From NCBI GenBank assembly GCA_009602725.1, contig WELB01000063.1, positions 509,820 to 526,954 of the forward strand: 17,135 bases of DNA. The letters are read 5' to 3'. The DNA is from Spirogloea muscicola (Eukaryota > Streptophyta > Zygnematophyceae > Spirogloeales > Spirogloeaceae). Position 1 is the stretch's first letter, and each line of letters starts with the position of its first letter. Below the pieces are notes generated by a model. That model was not told where the DNA came from. It searched no databases and saw only the letters and a list, made by a program, of their open reading frames with translations. A program made the position numbers and the translations under genes. Positions 8,623 through 17,135 of the stretch are shown piece by piece.

Positions 8623-9349
8623 GCGAGCTGCGGCGTTTCGTGTACGTGTACGACCTGGGCGTGGAGTGGACGGCGGGGGTGCGCGGGGGCCCGCAGCCGG
8701 CGTGGTGGAGCGAGCAGTACGACGGGGAGCGCGCGGTGCACGAGGCGCTGGCGCGCAGCAACGCGGTGCGCACCACGGCGCCCGAGGACGCCGCGCTCTT
8801 CCTCGTCCCCTTCTACGCCGCCTTCCACACGCTCGCGCGCTACCGCGACTGGGAAGCCAACATGGTCGACGCTGTGGGCGGGACGTCGGACGCGCTGGAG
8901 GCGGCGCTTCGCCAAGTGCGCGCCCGCTGGCCCTTCTTCAACCGCACCGCCGGGCGCGACCACTTCGCCGTGCTCACCATGGACCACGGCCGCTGCACGG
9001 CGCTCACCTTCACCGACCCATCGCTGTACGCCAACATGTTCTTCCTGCAGCTCGCCGGCGACAAGCTCGCGCGCTCCGTGCACGCCCACCCCAACCGCAC
9101 GCTGCAGGCCGTGGCGTACAACCACCGACCGCCGGCCGGAGGGCTCGGCCTCGGCCTCGGCCTCGTCGCCGGGCCCAACGGCTCCGTGGTGGCGCTGCCC
9201 GACATCCCGTGCTACCGCCCGGACCGCGACATTGTCATCCCGCCCTTCGTGCCGCCCGCCGCGCTGCGCCCNGCGGGTCGGCGCCAGGCGCCGCCCGGTG
9301 GCGGCGGCTGCGGCGGTCGGCTCCGGCGGCTGGCGGCTCCGCGCTGCAG
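8523..9349 (+). CDS. Exostosin/GT47-like glycosyltransferase, broken at an N
   Basis: Exostosin-family GT47 enzymes are Golgi type II membrane proteins that add sugars to cell-wall or proteoglycan polymers. The frame (8523, 8526 and so on) is open from 8430 without an ATG. It passes through a Pro-rich and poly-Gly segment, then RRFVYVYDLGVEW, WWSEQYDGERAVHEAL, TTAPEDAALFLVPFYAAF, GRDHFAVLTMDHGRC, LPDIPCYRPDRDIVIPP. The VYVYDL start, the DAALFLVPFY segment, GRDHF and the CYRPDRDIVIPP strand are the family's N-terminal half. At 9272 an N interrupts the frame and none of the three frames beyond it gives the expected LLFFRG-like part, so the catalytic C-terminal half is absent. A CAG/GTGAGG donor ends the piece at 9349. 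No membrane anchor or start codon is visible in frame; the ATG at 8521 is in another frame. It is either a partial gene spoiled by assembly or a pseudogene. Its 5' side faces NAP1. Confidence 0.78.
8580..8627. repeat. CGG run coding poly-Gly
   Basis: About fourteen GGC-type units encode the poly-Gly linker of the exostosin frame; the other frames read poly-Ala. An indel here would reconcile the ATG at 8521 with the exostosin frame. Confidence 0.8.
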
Positions 9350-9487
9350 GTGAGGCGCTGCACCTAATAACCACTGTAATTCAATTATAGCATGTATATA
9401 CTGAATATGTACCCACATAAACCCCTCACCCCCGCTCGAAGGCCCAGCTCAGGGGTGAGATGAGAAGCTCCTCCGGAGGCAACGATG

Positions 9488-9538
9488 GCCGCGGAAGGTC
9501 AGCCCTGAAGGACAGTGGACAAGGTCCGAGGAGGCCGG
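9488..9538. repeat. Dispersed 50-base repeat, copy B
   Basis: Shares ggacaaggtccga and the following GGCCGG with 3878-3927, plus a looser match upstream beginning CGGAAG. Both copies are intergenic and on the plus strand. Confidence 0.6.
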
Positions 9539-9867
9539 AACTTCCATATCCGCGCAGCTGCGCGAGTTACTCGGAGGCTTTGGCTCTTTGGTTTGCTGGG
9601 GGTTAGAGTTAAAGCAGGACTCAGGTCAGAGCAAGGGCAAGGGCTGTCAAGGTCTGCACTGGGGATTCAGAGGATGTCAGGGGGAACGCAAATTGCATTC
9701 CGGCGCTTAGTCTTTCTGCTTTGCGGCTCTGTAAGTAGAAGCTACTAAGTGATTATCCTATAGGGAAAGCTTTTGGAAATGCGCTTTTCCGGCCTCTTCG
9801 GATCTTGTCACTATGTATTGGACGAGTTGTTCACAGCCTCCGCCCCCTTTGGGAGAGCCGCTCTCTG

Positions 9868-9921
9868 CTTAGGGTTAAGGGTTTAGGGTTCGGGGTTTAT
9901 GGCTTAGGGTTTAAGGCTTAC
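9868..9921. repeat. Telomere-like TTTAGGG array upstream of CobW gene
   Basis: About seven degenerate units of the type GGGTTTA, GGCTTA and GGGGTTTAT end about 40 bases before the ATG at 9964 and about 110 before the ATG at 10030. In land plants, AAACCCTAA telo-boxes act in promoters of growth-related genes. Whether this array regulates the gene is inference. Confidence 0.8.
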
Positions 9922-10029
9922 GGCTGTGCCTGCTGGTCTCGGGAGCTCCTCCTGGCAGCAGCGATGGCTGCTCACACCTCCGGCTGCTGCCCACGTTGGG
10001 CCTGCTGCTGGCACAGCAGCGGCAGCACC

Positions 10030-13000
10030 ATGGAGCAGGAGCTGGCGGAGTTCCGAGCGCAGAAGGACGAGCGCGTGCCCGTGACCGTCATTACCGGCTT
10101 CCTGGGCGCCGGCAAGGTCTGAGTGGGCCTTCTCCCACTGTGGTGTGACCGATCCCGCTTCTAAGCCGCACACAGCCGCCATGCACGTTGTGGGCTGGCC
10201 GCTCCTGTAGATTGGCGCCAGGCTAGTCGCTCCATCGAGTAACGCCCCCTTCTGCTTACATGCACTGCGCAGACGACGCTTCTGAATCACGTTCTTACAG
10301 CGGAGCACGGCAAGCGCATTGCCGTGATCGAGAACGAGGTGCAACCCATCTCGCCACTGCCTCCGAGGCTGCCGCTGCCAGGGCTGCAGCCCCGTGGACA
10401 CAGCTTGCTTCCGGTTTGCACTCTACCTGCAGACGGCCGCTGTGCACAAGCTCATGACTGTGGCCCCTCCCACTCGGCTTGCTTTGTGCAGTTTGGCGAG
10501 GTGGACATTGATGGGTCGCTGGTGGCGGCACAGCGGAGCGGTGCGGAGGACGTCATAATGCTCAATAATGGTTGCCTCTGCTGCACAGTGCGTGGCGACC
10601 TCGTGCGGATGCTCCACGAGCTGGTCTCCACGCGTCGCGCCAGCTTCGATCACATCCTCATCGAGACCACTGGTCGAGCCCCACCCGCTGCCTACGCCTC
10701 CCCAATGGCTCGCCGTTCATCCCTGTCACACTGCACTGCCTATCTAGTAATGCATTTCCATAACAATGCTGCTGGTCATTGTTTATAAATCGTATCTTAA
10801 TCTCAGCGCTAGGACCCTTGTTGCAGGATTGGCGAACCCGGCTCCCATAATCCAGACATTCTACCTGGAGGACCGCATTGCAGCTCACCTGCGGCTCGAC
10901 GGCGTCGTGACGCTCGTGGATGCCAAGCACGCAAACCAGCACCTGGACGAGATCAAGCCCGATGGCGTTGTCAACGAGGCTGTGGAGCAGATTGCGTTCG
11001 CTGATCGCATCATCCTCAACAAGGTCCAGTCGGCTTGAGCACACTGAGCTCCTGCTGCTGGTTCTAGCGGCCATCTCTCTGCCATGCACTCCTGCTCTGC
11101 TCTACCCCCCCGCTCAACATGGAGGCAGCTCTGCTCTGTCGCTACTGCGACCATATCATGGTTGGACTCCATTATATCATGCACGCCTCTCGTCACTCAA
11201 TGCAACTGCAAAGCAGTGGCGCCGGACGCACACATCAGCTAATGTTCCCGCTGGCGGCCATATGGCAGGTTGACCTTGTCAGCAACAAGCAGCTGGACTT
11301 GCTGCAGCAACGAATTGCGGTGAGGATTGGTGGATCAGCAGCTCCGCACATGCGCATGCTGTAATAGATGAAGTCCGAGAGGCTTGTAGGCAGTATGAGT
11401 CGACCAGGTTGAGTCTGCTAAGGGCAGTGCTTCTGTGTCTTCTGAGTCACCTAGCAATGGCTGGTCAGCACGACTAGCGCCACTCTAGAGAGCTGGCTAG
11501 CAGCACCTTGTGACAGCTCCCGCTAATGCTAGACCAGATGCTATGGAGAAGCCACTCATTCATACACTTAGTGAGGCCCTGCTGAGCGCCCTTAAGGTTT
11601 ACTTTGTCTTGCTGTGCAGAGGATCAACAGCCTGGCACGCGTACGGCGCGCGAAGTACGGGGAGGTGGACATGGAGTACGTGCTTGGCGTCGGCGGTTTC
11701 GACCTCGAGAGGTCCCCACCTAACCCTTGCTATAGCTCAACAATTTGTGTGCCTGAAAACATTCAGTAACTATAAGATTTCGCGAAGATAATTACGCAGT
11801 GCTGGTTGAGCGTGTGGCGATGCCCGAGGACAGTGTCGCTCACGCCCTGTGGCGCATGTTCAGGGTGGAAAAGGAGGTGCAGCCGGAGCTGCTGCAGGAG
11901 AATATGAGCAGCAGCGCAGCTGAGCACGAGCACGGCTATGGCCACAGTCACGACCACGGCCATGAGCATGAGCATACGCACGAGCATGGCCACGACGGCC
12001 TTGCAGCCGAAGGCTGCGCTCAGTGCGAAGAAGAAAGGCACGACCACAATCGTCATAATCACCTTCACGATGGTAAGGCGCTTGTGCATATCAAAATGTC
12101 AAGCATGAGCTGTGCATGACAAGTTTAGGAACCTATTGCTGCTTCTCACGCAATCTGGGTGCACGAACTTGTGGGTGCACAAACTGGGTGCTTTAGGATG
12201 TTGTGAAGAGGCACCCAGCCGTGGCTGTCCATGCAGATCACAGTCACGTGCATGACCCGGGCGTGACATCTGTCAGCATCGTCTGCGAAGGGGAGCTTGA
12301 CCTGGAGAAGGTGAATGTTATGCATAGTCAATGATTGAAAAGCATTTCAATCTGCCCTGTCGTTAACTTTCGGAGTGCAGGTTGCCATTCTTGACTTCAG
12401 TGCTGATTTTATGGTCGTGCAGAGGTAGGTTGGTATTGTATTGCCGTCTACAGAAGGGCCGTCAAAGTCTGCCTTAGCACTGTGCCTTACTTCCTGACCA
12501 GTGTCAAGCGAGCTGCAGGCTTCACGAGGAGAGCTGCTCACAATGACCGTTCCCCTTAATACTTCGGAGGACCGTGGCCGGGGCTCTGATGGGGTTCAGT
12601 ATGCTACTTTTTTGCAGATCAATGATTGGCTAGGTGACTTGCTGCAGGAGAAGAGTGAGGACTTGTACCGGATGAAGGGCGTACTGGCCATTGAGGGCAG
12701 CGACGAGCGCTTTGTGTTTCAGGTGACACTAGGCCCCGAGGACTATGCTTCGATCTGGAGATATGCTTCCTGCCACTGACTCGCATAGGTCCTCTCTGTC
12801 ACTAGCTAAGCGCTTGATGCTGGCTTGTGACTTTCGCCAATGGCCTTTTCTGTGGAAGTAAAAGCTGGAATCAAAACTCCTAGGATATCATGGAGGCTCT
12901 GGTGGCATGCAGAAGTCACGGATGAGGCATTGCTTACTCATCACCAAGACAAGTATTATTGAGCTGCAACTTGGCATACTGCATGCTGGCAGGCTGTCAA

Positions 13001-13200
13001 GGGTGGTGCGACTGACTGCTGATAACCATCTCACTTGGCAGGGCGTGCACTCGCTCTTCGAAGGCACGCCAGACCGGCCATGGGGGCCCGACGAGGTGCG
13101 CAGCAACCGGCTGGTCTTCATCGGCCGAGATCTGGACAAGACTGCCCTACACCACGGCTTTCAGCAGTGCCTCGTCTCTGCCCAATCTCAGCGCTCATAG
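10030..13200 (+). CDS. CobW/ZNG1-type zinc GTPase metallochaperone
   Basis: COG0523-family G3E GTPases bind zinc or cobalt and deliver it to client proteins using GTP. Ten exons join in frame: 10030-10116, 10273-10338, 10492-10672, 10827-11023, 11269-11319, 11620-11711, 11777-12083, 12197-12310, 12618-12722 and 13042-13200, giving 452 residues. Visible motifs are the P-loop GFLGAGKTTLL (split by intron 1), ENEFGEVDID, the metal-binding CxCC in NNGCLCCTVRGDL, the Walker B-like ILIETTGLANP, NKVD for guanine specificity, a His-rich loop near residue 260 (HSHDHGHEHEHTHEHGHD), and a CobW C-terminal domain with DWLGDLLQEK, GVHSLFEGTPDRPWG and NRLVFIGRDLD. The ATG at 10030 has good context (CACCATGG). 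An in-frame ATG at 9964 would add 22 Cys-rich residues, so the start could be either. The METAP1-docking CPELVPI motif of animal ZNG1 is not seen. The exon 7 end is uncertain: GTGCAT at 12084 keeps frame, while the better-looking GTAAGG at 12073 does not. Confidence 0.93.
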
Positions 13201-13587
13201 ATTCCCTGTCTCTATCTTGTGCGGCGGCTCTTGATGCCACCGAGTCTGTCCGCGTGCTGTGACATTTTTCTGCGGTATCACAGTTCACTTCAAGCATCGC
13301 CATGTGCTGCTTCTTCAAGCACAATTTTGCAGGATCCACTTTACGTAACAGACTCTTCATTGATTGCCCACTACCATCTTCTGCACCAGAGATTAGGCCT
13401 GCGCCCTTGTTGAAGCAGACCCATGTTGGACTGTCTCTAATCGCCTGCAGGGCTATACAGGAGAGCGCTGCCTGCATGCAAGCGTCGCTTCGAGACAGTC
13501 ACAAAGACCCCAAATTTAGACAACAGAAGAACTAAAGAGAGCAAAAATACTATTTGCAAATTGCTTCTGTTACGAAATTGTGACTAG
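13201..13587. other. Intergenic DNA between convergent genes
   Basis: The 387 bases between the CobW and NOM1 stop codons must contain both 3' untranslated regions. No reading frame, RNA gene or TGTAA signal stands out. Confidence 0.6.
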
Positions 13588-16500
13588 CTAAACGGAGGTC
13601 ATGGCGAGAGCCTTGGTCGCCACTCGGCAGCGCCGCTGCAGGAGCTTTGCACGCTCCCCGCCGCCCAGCGAGGCGGCGTGCGATCGTATGTTGTGGTTCA
13701 GGAAGAGCACGAGGCCACTACGGAGCGCGCCCAGAGCCGGTGCCGTCGCAACACGCGAGAATATGGCCGCAAGCACCGAGTCCGGCCTGCTCGCAAGCAG
13801 GAGGTCCTCGAACAGGACCCGGAAGTGGAGGACGGCGCGCGCCTTCATGGCTTTGGGGTCCACAAAGTCTACAGCCTTAAGCACCGACAGGGGAAGGTCC
13901 CCGCTGCCAATCAGGTGCGACAGAAGGCGTGCGAGGTTGGTGCTGCGCCGGAGCTCCATATCCGGGAGCTGCTTGAATTGATCCCATACTGCATACTGAA
14001 CAGCGAGCTGAGAATTGTGGTAAGTAGGCTACAACTTTGCATGCCTATACGTTTTCCTGCGCTAAATCTTTTGCTTCTATGAGTAATTGGAAAAAAAGAT
14101 GAAAGAAGAGATACGGATACTACAGAATAGTAATGCACGTGTTACAAATCCTGCAGATATACAATGTAGAACACTGCAGACAAGAGCTTTGCCCCTGGCA
14201 TTCTACGATGGTGACATGAAAGGATGACAAACTCTACGGCTCCTAAAGTAGAACACTATTGTGCTAATCAAGGGCCAAGGACCTACATCTGCATCCGGAT
14301 TGACAGTCGACTTTGAGAGGCACCTGGAGGGTGAACTTGTGGTTCTTGTCAACGGCGCAGAGGCGGGCAGCCAGCAGCGCATAGTATTTGTTGAAGAGCT
14401 TCTCTTGCAGGCAACATTCCACTATCACGCGCATCACCTCTCGGTCCTGCAGAAAGAGAGGGGGACGCCCGGCAGCTTCACGTTCATCAGGGGTTCCAAG
14501 ACAAACTTTACACATTTAGTCTGGGCAACAGGCGGTGAAGCGGAACTTGGACGAATGTGTATGACTAGTGGCAAATATCACTGAAGTGTGCATTGTAAGA
14601 TCCAACTAGAATAGACAGTCTATCAAACAAGGAAACTTAGACCATGAGCCCTGAAAGTATGAGCACCAGCCCCTAGCTTCTGCACTCGGCACGCACCTGC
14701 TTTCCCGCGAGCTTGAGGCGTGTTATTCGCTCAAATGCATCGGCAGCATCCTCAGCAGACATCACTGCAAAGAAGACGGCGCGCCGGGCGTCCGTGTTCA
14801 TGCGCTGAGCGGCAGCCAGCTTCACCAGCGCCTCATCCTCGACGCCGGCTGCCGTGGTCGCCGTGGCGGTGCCTCGCAGGGACTCTGCCGACGGCAACCA
14901 CCACTGGCCGCGCTTGCCCGGCTCGGCTAGTCGCTCCCACGTCACTGACGCCAAGTGTACGGGCGCCTCGCCAAGCTAACCAACAAATAAGCAGGCCGTG
15001 CAGCCAATCCACGAACACTGTATAGCGGACCCTGGCTTGACGACAACCCCTGAACTATAGTGCAGGTGAAGAGACGATCCCAGATTGTACTGCATGTGCA
15101 GACATGAGTGCAGCACAACATGCAGATGACGAGATCCTGGGCTACAGCAGCATATGCTGGCTACCTTGCGGAGCCAGCGCTTGAGGCGGGCATGCGACGG
15201 CGGCTCCTCCTCCTCCCGCCGCCGGCGGTTGTTCTTGATGTCCAAGATTGCGTCCAGCATGAATCGCACACGCTTGCTAAGGCCAACCTCCTTCGCGGAG
15301 TTGGCAGTGCCATCAGCGCTAGCAGTTGCCGATGCCGCCGCCGCCTTCGACTGCAGGGCGCCAATGTAGTCCTTCATTGCCTGCGGATCCGCATGGCGCA
15401 TGTTCATGCCGCACGCCTGCAGCAGCTGCACAGAGCTCGCAACGTCCAGCTCGGCGAAGCGCTCACACAGGCGGCCCAGGAAGCTGTACATAGGCTGGCT
15501 GCCAGCACCGCCGCAGGCAAGAATGAGCACGAGTGCATAGGCGCAGCCTGAAAATCGGCCTGAGCCTTGGGGACCCAAATCCTAAAATAAACCCAAAACA
15601 CCGAAAGCCCTCTATACATGCCTGGCCTAAGTTGCTGCGAGGCGGCAAGGAAATCCTGCCATGTCCGTAGACTGACAGAACAGCCCCCGCCCAGCCGTAG
15701 CCTTGGCGCGATGAAGAAGTACCAGCGACCTGGAGACCATTCCAAACTCTATACTGTGGACGACAAAATAGGGAGCTCAATCTTGAGAGCTCTCATCTCT
15801 GGACTTGAACCTCGGGGCGAATCAGGAGGCACTGCCGTAGCCAGGGGTTGCAATAGCGGACATCGAGAGCGGCACCTGCTGAGAAGGCCAAATGTGTGGA
15901 GGTAGGCAAGGAGCAGCGTGAGGTTGCGCAGCGCCAGGCTGTCGGCGGCCGCATACTGCTCCTGTGGCGGTGACAGCGGCCGCAACAGCAAGCGTCGGTA
16001 AGCGCTGAGCTCAGGTCGGATTGGCCATGCCATTGCCGTACCCCAAAACCTTAACAGGACTTTGATTTTTGGTCATGGTCTTCTTAGTAATATATGTAGG
16101 AGCTATTGCTGTATATTTCCTTTTTCTACTTATGATTTTCATTATCAAGACCGCTGAGATCATGAAAATGTTCTTCGATATCATCCAACTGGAGGAAGTA
16201 TTGGACTGATCTGGCTGGGTGGACGGACCTCGAAGGTGGCAGCAACAGCGGCCGCAAAGTTGGCGCCGAGCGCAGCATCGCGCGCGGCCGTGCCGAGGCC
16301 GACCACGAAGGCGGCGCACACGGAGGCGAACTGCGGGCTGGCCCGCGGCCCGCGCACGGCGGCTGCCAGTATCTCGGCGGTCACCGCGCGGCTCACGGCT
16401 GCCCGGCTGTGCTCCTGCGCTTGGCACTACGCCATACTGGTTAGCCTAAGCCCTTCACCCTAAAGTTATTCCTAAACCTTGATACCAAACCCTAACTGAA

Positions 16501-16963
16501 CACTGGCGACAACTGGCTGGCCTGGCTGGCCTGGCTGAAGGTGGCTCCATCGGCGGCGGCGGCGACTGTGGGATTATCAAGCAGCTCAGTGAGGGTTAGG
16601 GTTTACGGTTTAGGGGTTCAGGGTTCAAACCCACCTGGAGCAGCGCGGCGGCTGCCGCTGCGACGGACTCGACGTTGCCCTCGGCGAGGCGGTTGACCAG
16701 GCCGCGGACGCGGCGCGCGGCGGCGCCCTCTGCGAGCTCCGGCGCGCCGGCCCGTAGCGACGGCGGCACGTACGCCGCCTGCTGCGGCACCAGCCGAGGT
16801 GCAACGCCAGCCGCCGCCGCCGCCGTCATTGCCACAGCTTCCTCAGCGTTATCGGCATCACTGCCGCTGCCGCCGCCGCCGCCGCCGCCGTCGCCGTCCT
16901 CGGCGCCGTCGGATCCGCTGCCGATGCCGCTGCCGCCTTCGTCGCTGTCATCGTCCTCGTCGC

Positions 16964-16994
<31 letters not shown>

Positions 16995-17135
16995 TTCGCC
17001 CTCCTCCTCTCCCCTTTCAACTCCACCCCACTCCTCCTCCCTCCGTCCCCTCCCCCCCTCCGCGCCTCCCGCCTCCGCCTCGTCGCCAGACGAGCCGCCG
17101 CCACCGTCGCCATCGCTGCCGCCGCCGCCGCCGAG
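13588..17135 (-). CDS. NOM1: Nucleolar MIF4G-domain protein (NOM1/SGD1), N-terminus off the right edge
   Basis: NOM1/SGD1 proteins act in the nucleolus in 18S rRNA processing and small-subunit biogenesis and bind RNA helicases of the eIF4A group. Seven exons join in frame: 17135-16635 (open to the edge), 16414-16229, 15961-15876, 15498-15165, 14975-14697, 14446-14324 and 13995-13588 (stop TAG), about 638 residues. Exon 1 carries Gly/Ser-rich and Asp/Glu-rich tracts, then AAYVPPSLR and VRGLVNRLAEGNVES, which open the MIF4G domain. Exons 2-4 continue it with VCAAFVVGLGTAARDA, LLLAYLHTFGLLS, QPMYSFLGRLCERF and KRVRFMLDAILDIKNNRRR. Exon 5 has TWERLAEPGKRGQWWLPS and the MA3-domain signature AAAQRMNTDARRAVFFAVMS. 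Exons 6-7 give VIVECCLQEKLFNKYYALL, YAVWDQFKQLPDME and LSVLKAVDFVD. The order matches the human and yeast proteins. The exon 1 frame has no in-window ATG. The start and any PP1-docking motif lie beyond the edge. The C-terminus is complete. Confidence 0.93.
15790..15840 (-). repeat. B-box-like tRNA remnant in NOM1 intron
   Basis: The minus strand holds GAGGTTCAAGTCC, which fits the Pol III B-box consensus GGTTCRANTCC at every position. About 34 bases upstream lies a weak A-box-like TGGCTACGGCAG. The T-stem around it does not pair, so a functional tRNA is ruled out; a SINE relic or chance match remains. Confidence 0.25.
16471..16614. repeat. Nested complementary telomere-like arms inside NOM1 intron
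   Basis: Plus-strand AAACCCTAAC (16487-16496) is the exact complement of GTTAGGGTTT (16595-16604), and CCTAAACC (16471-16478) of GGTTTAGG (16607-16614). The order is nested, so both stems can form together around a 98-base loop, within the 220-base intron 16415-16634. Confidence 0.75.
16853..17000. repeat. Low-complexity coding repeats of NOM1
   Basis: On the plus strand this reads GCC runs followed by TCGTCC units; on the coding minus strand it encodes (GAC GAG)n Asp/Glu and GGC poly-Gly. It is a coding microsatellite, likely length-variable. Confidence 0.8.

Larger units (their letters stand above)
9350..9963. other. Intergenic or intronic DNA before the CobW gene
   Basis: No exostosin continuation was found in any frame. 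The stretch contains TGTAA at 9375-9379 (a green-algal polyadenylation motif), a small inverted pair (CTCACCCC near 9426 and GGGGTGAG near 9454), copy B of the dispersed repeat, and a telomere-like array at 9868-9921. Confidence 0.6.

Noticed and set aside
8514-9374. Long minus-strand and alternate plus-strand frames over the exostosin region
   Set aside because: GC-rich third positions keep several frames open; only the frame containing VYVYDL and GRDHF shows family motifs.
1-17135. CRISPR array, bacterial operon, phage, virus or toxin system
   Set aside because: No regularly spaced repeats, no Shine-Dalgarno-led gene strings, and no viral or toxin families; all recognised genes are spliced eukaryotic housekeeping genes.

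Overview
The window looks like nuclear DNA of a eukaryotic green alga or close relative. Every gene is cut by short GT-AG introns. Coding exons are GC-rich with CGG/GCC runs. One gene encodes a nucleus-encoded chloroplast ribosomal protein (uL24c) whose closest recognisable pattern is green-lineage. Degenerate TTTAGGG motifs, the plant and green-algal telomere type, are scattered in introns and gene-flanking DNA. The species cannot be named from the sequence alone.

Layout from left to right: the 3' three-quarters of a UBC9-type SUMO E2 gene (+, 152-1308, first exon off the left edge); a convergent chloroplast RPL24 gene (-, 1843-3049, with a possible interrupted transit-peptide exon at 3179-3214); a 1.8 kb repeat-bearing stretch with no recognised gene (3380-5209); a NAP1 histone chaperone in at least eleven exons (-, 5210 to about 8438); a divergent exostosin/GT47-like glycosyltransferase cut short at a single N (+, about 8523-9349); a CobW/ZNG1-type zinc GTPase metallochaperone in ten exons (+, 10030-13200); and a convergent NOM1/SGD1 MIF4G-MA3 nucleolar protein in seven exons, open to the right edge (-, 13588-17135).

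The genes form no operon or shared pathway. They are ordinary housekeeping functions: SUMOylation, plastid translation, chromatin assembly, glycosylation, metal homeostasis and ribosome biogenesis. Exon boundaries were placed by joining reading frames across GT-AG junctions; reading phase agrees at every junction proposed, except one in the CobW gene where the best-looking donor breaks frame.

I do not see a new multi-gene system. The most interesting signals are structural: telomere-like motifs near splice sites and gene starts, including nested complementary arms inside one NOM1 intron; a 50-base sequence shared by two intergenic regions; tRNA-like remnants in introns; and the fact that both window ends and both Ns lie in or beside GC-rich sequence, mostly CGG runs, with coding sequence missing at each N.
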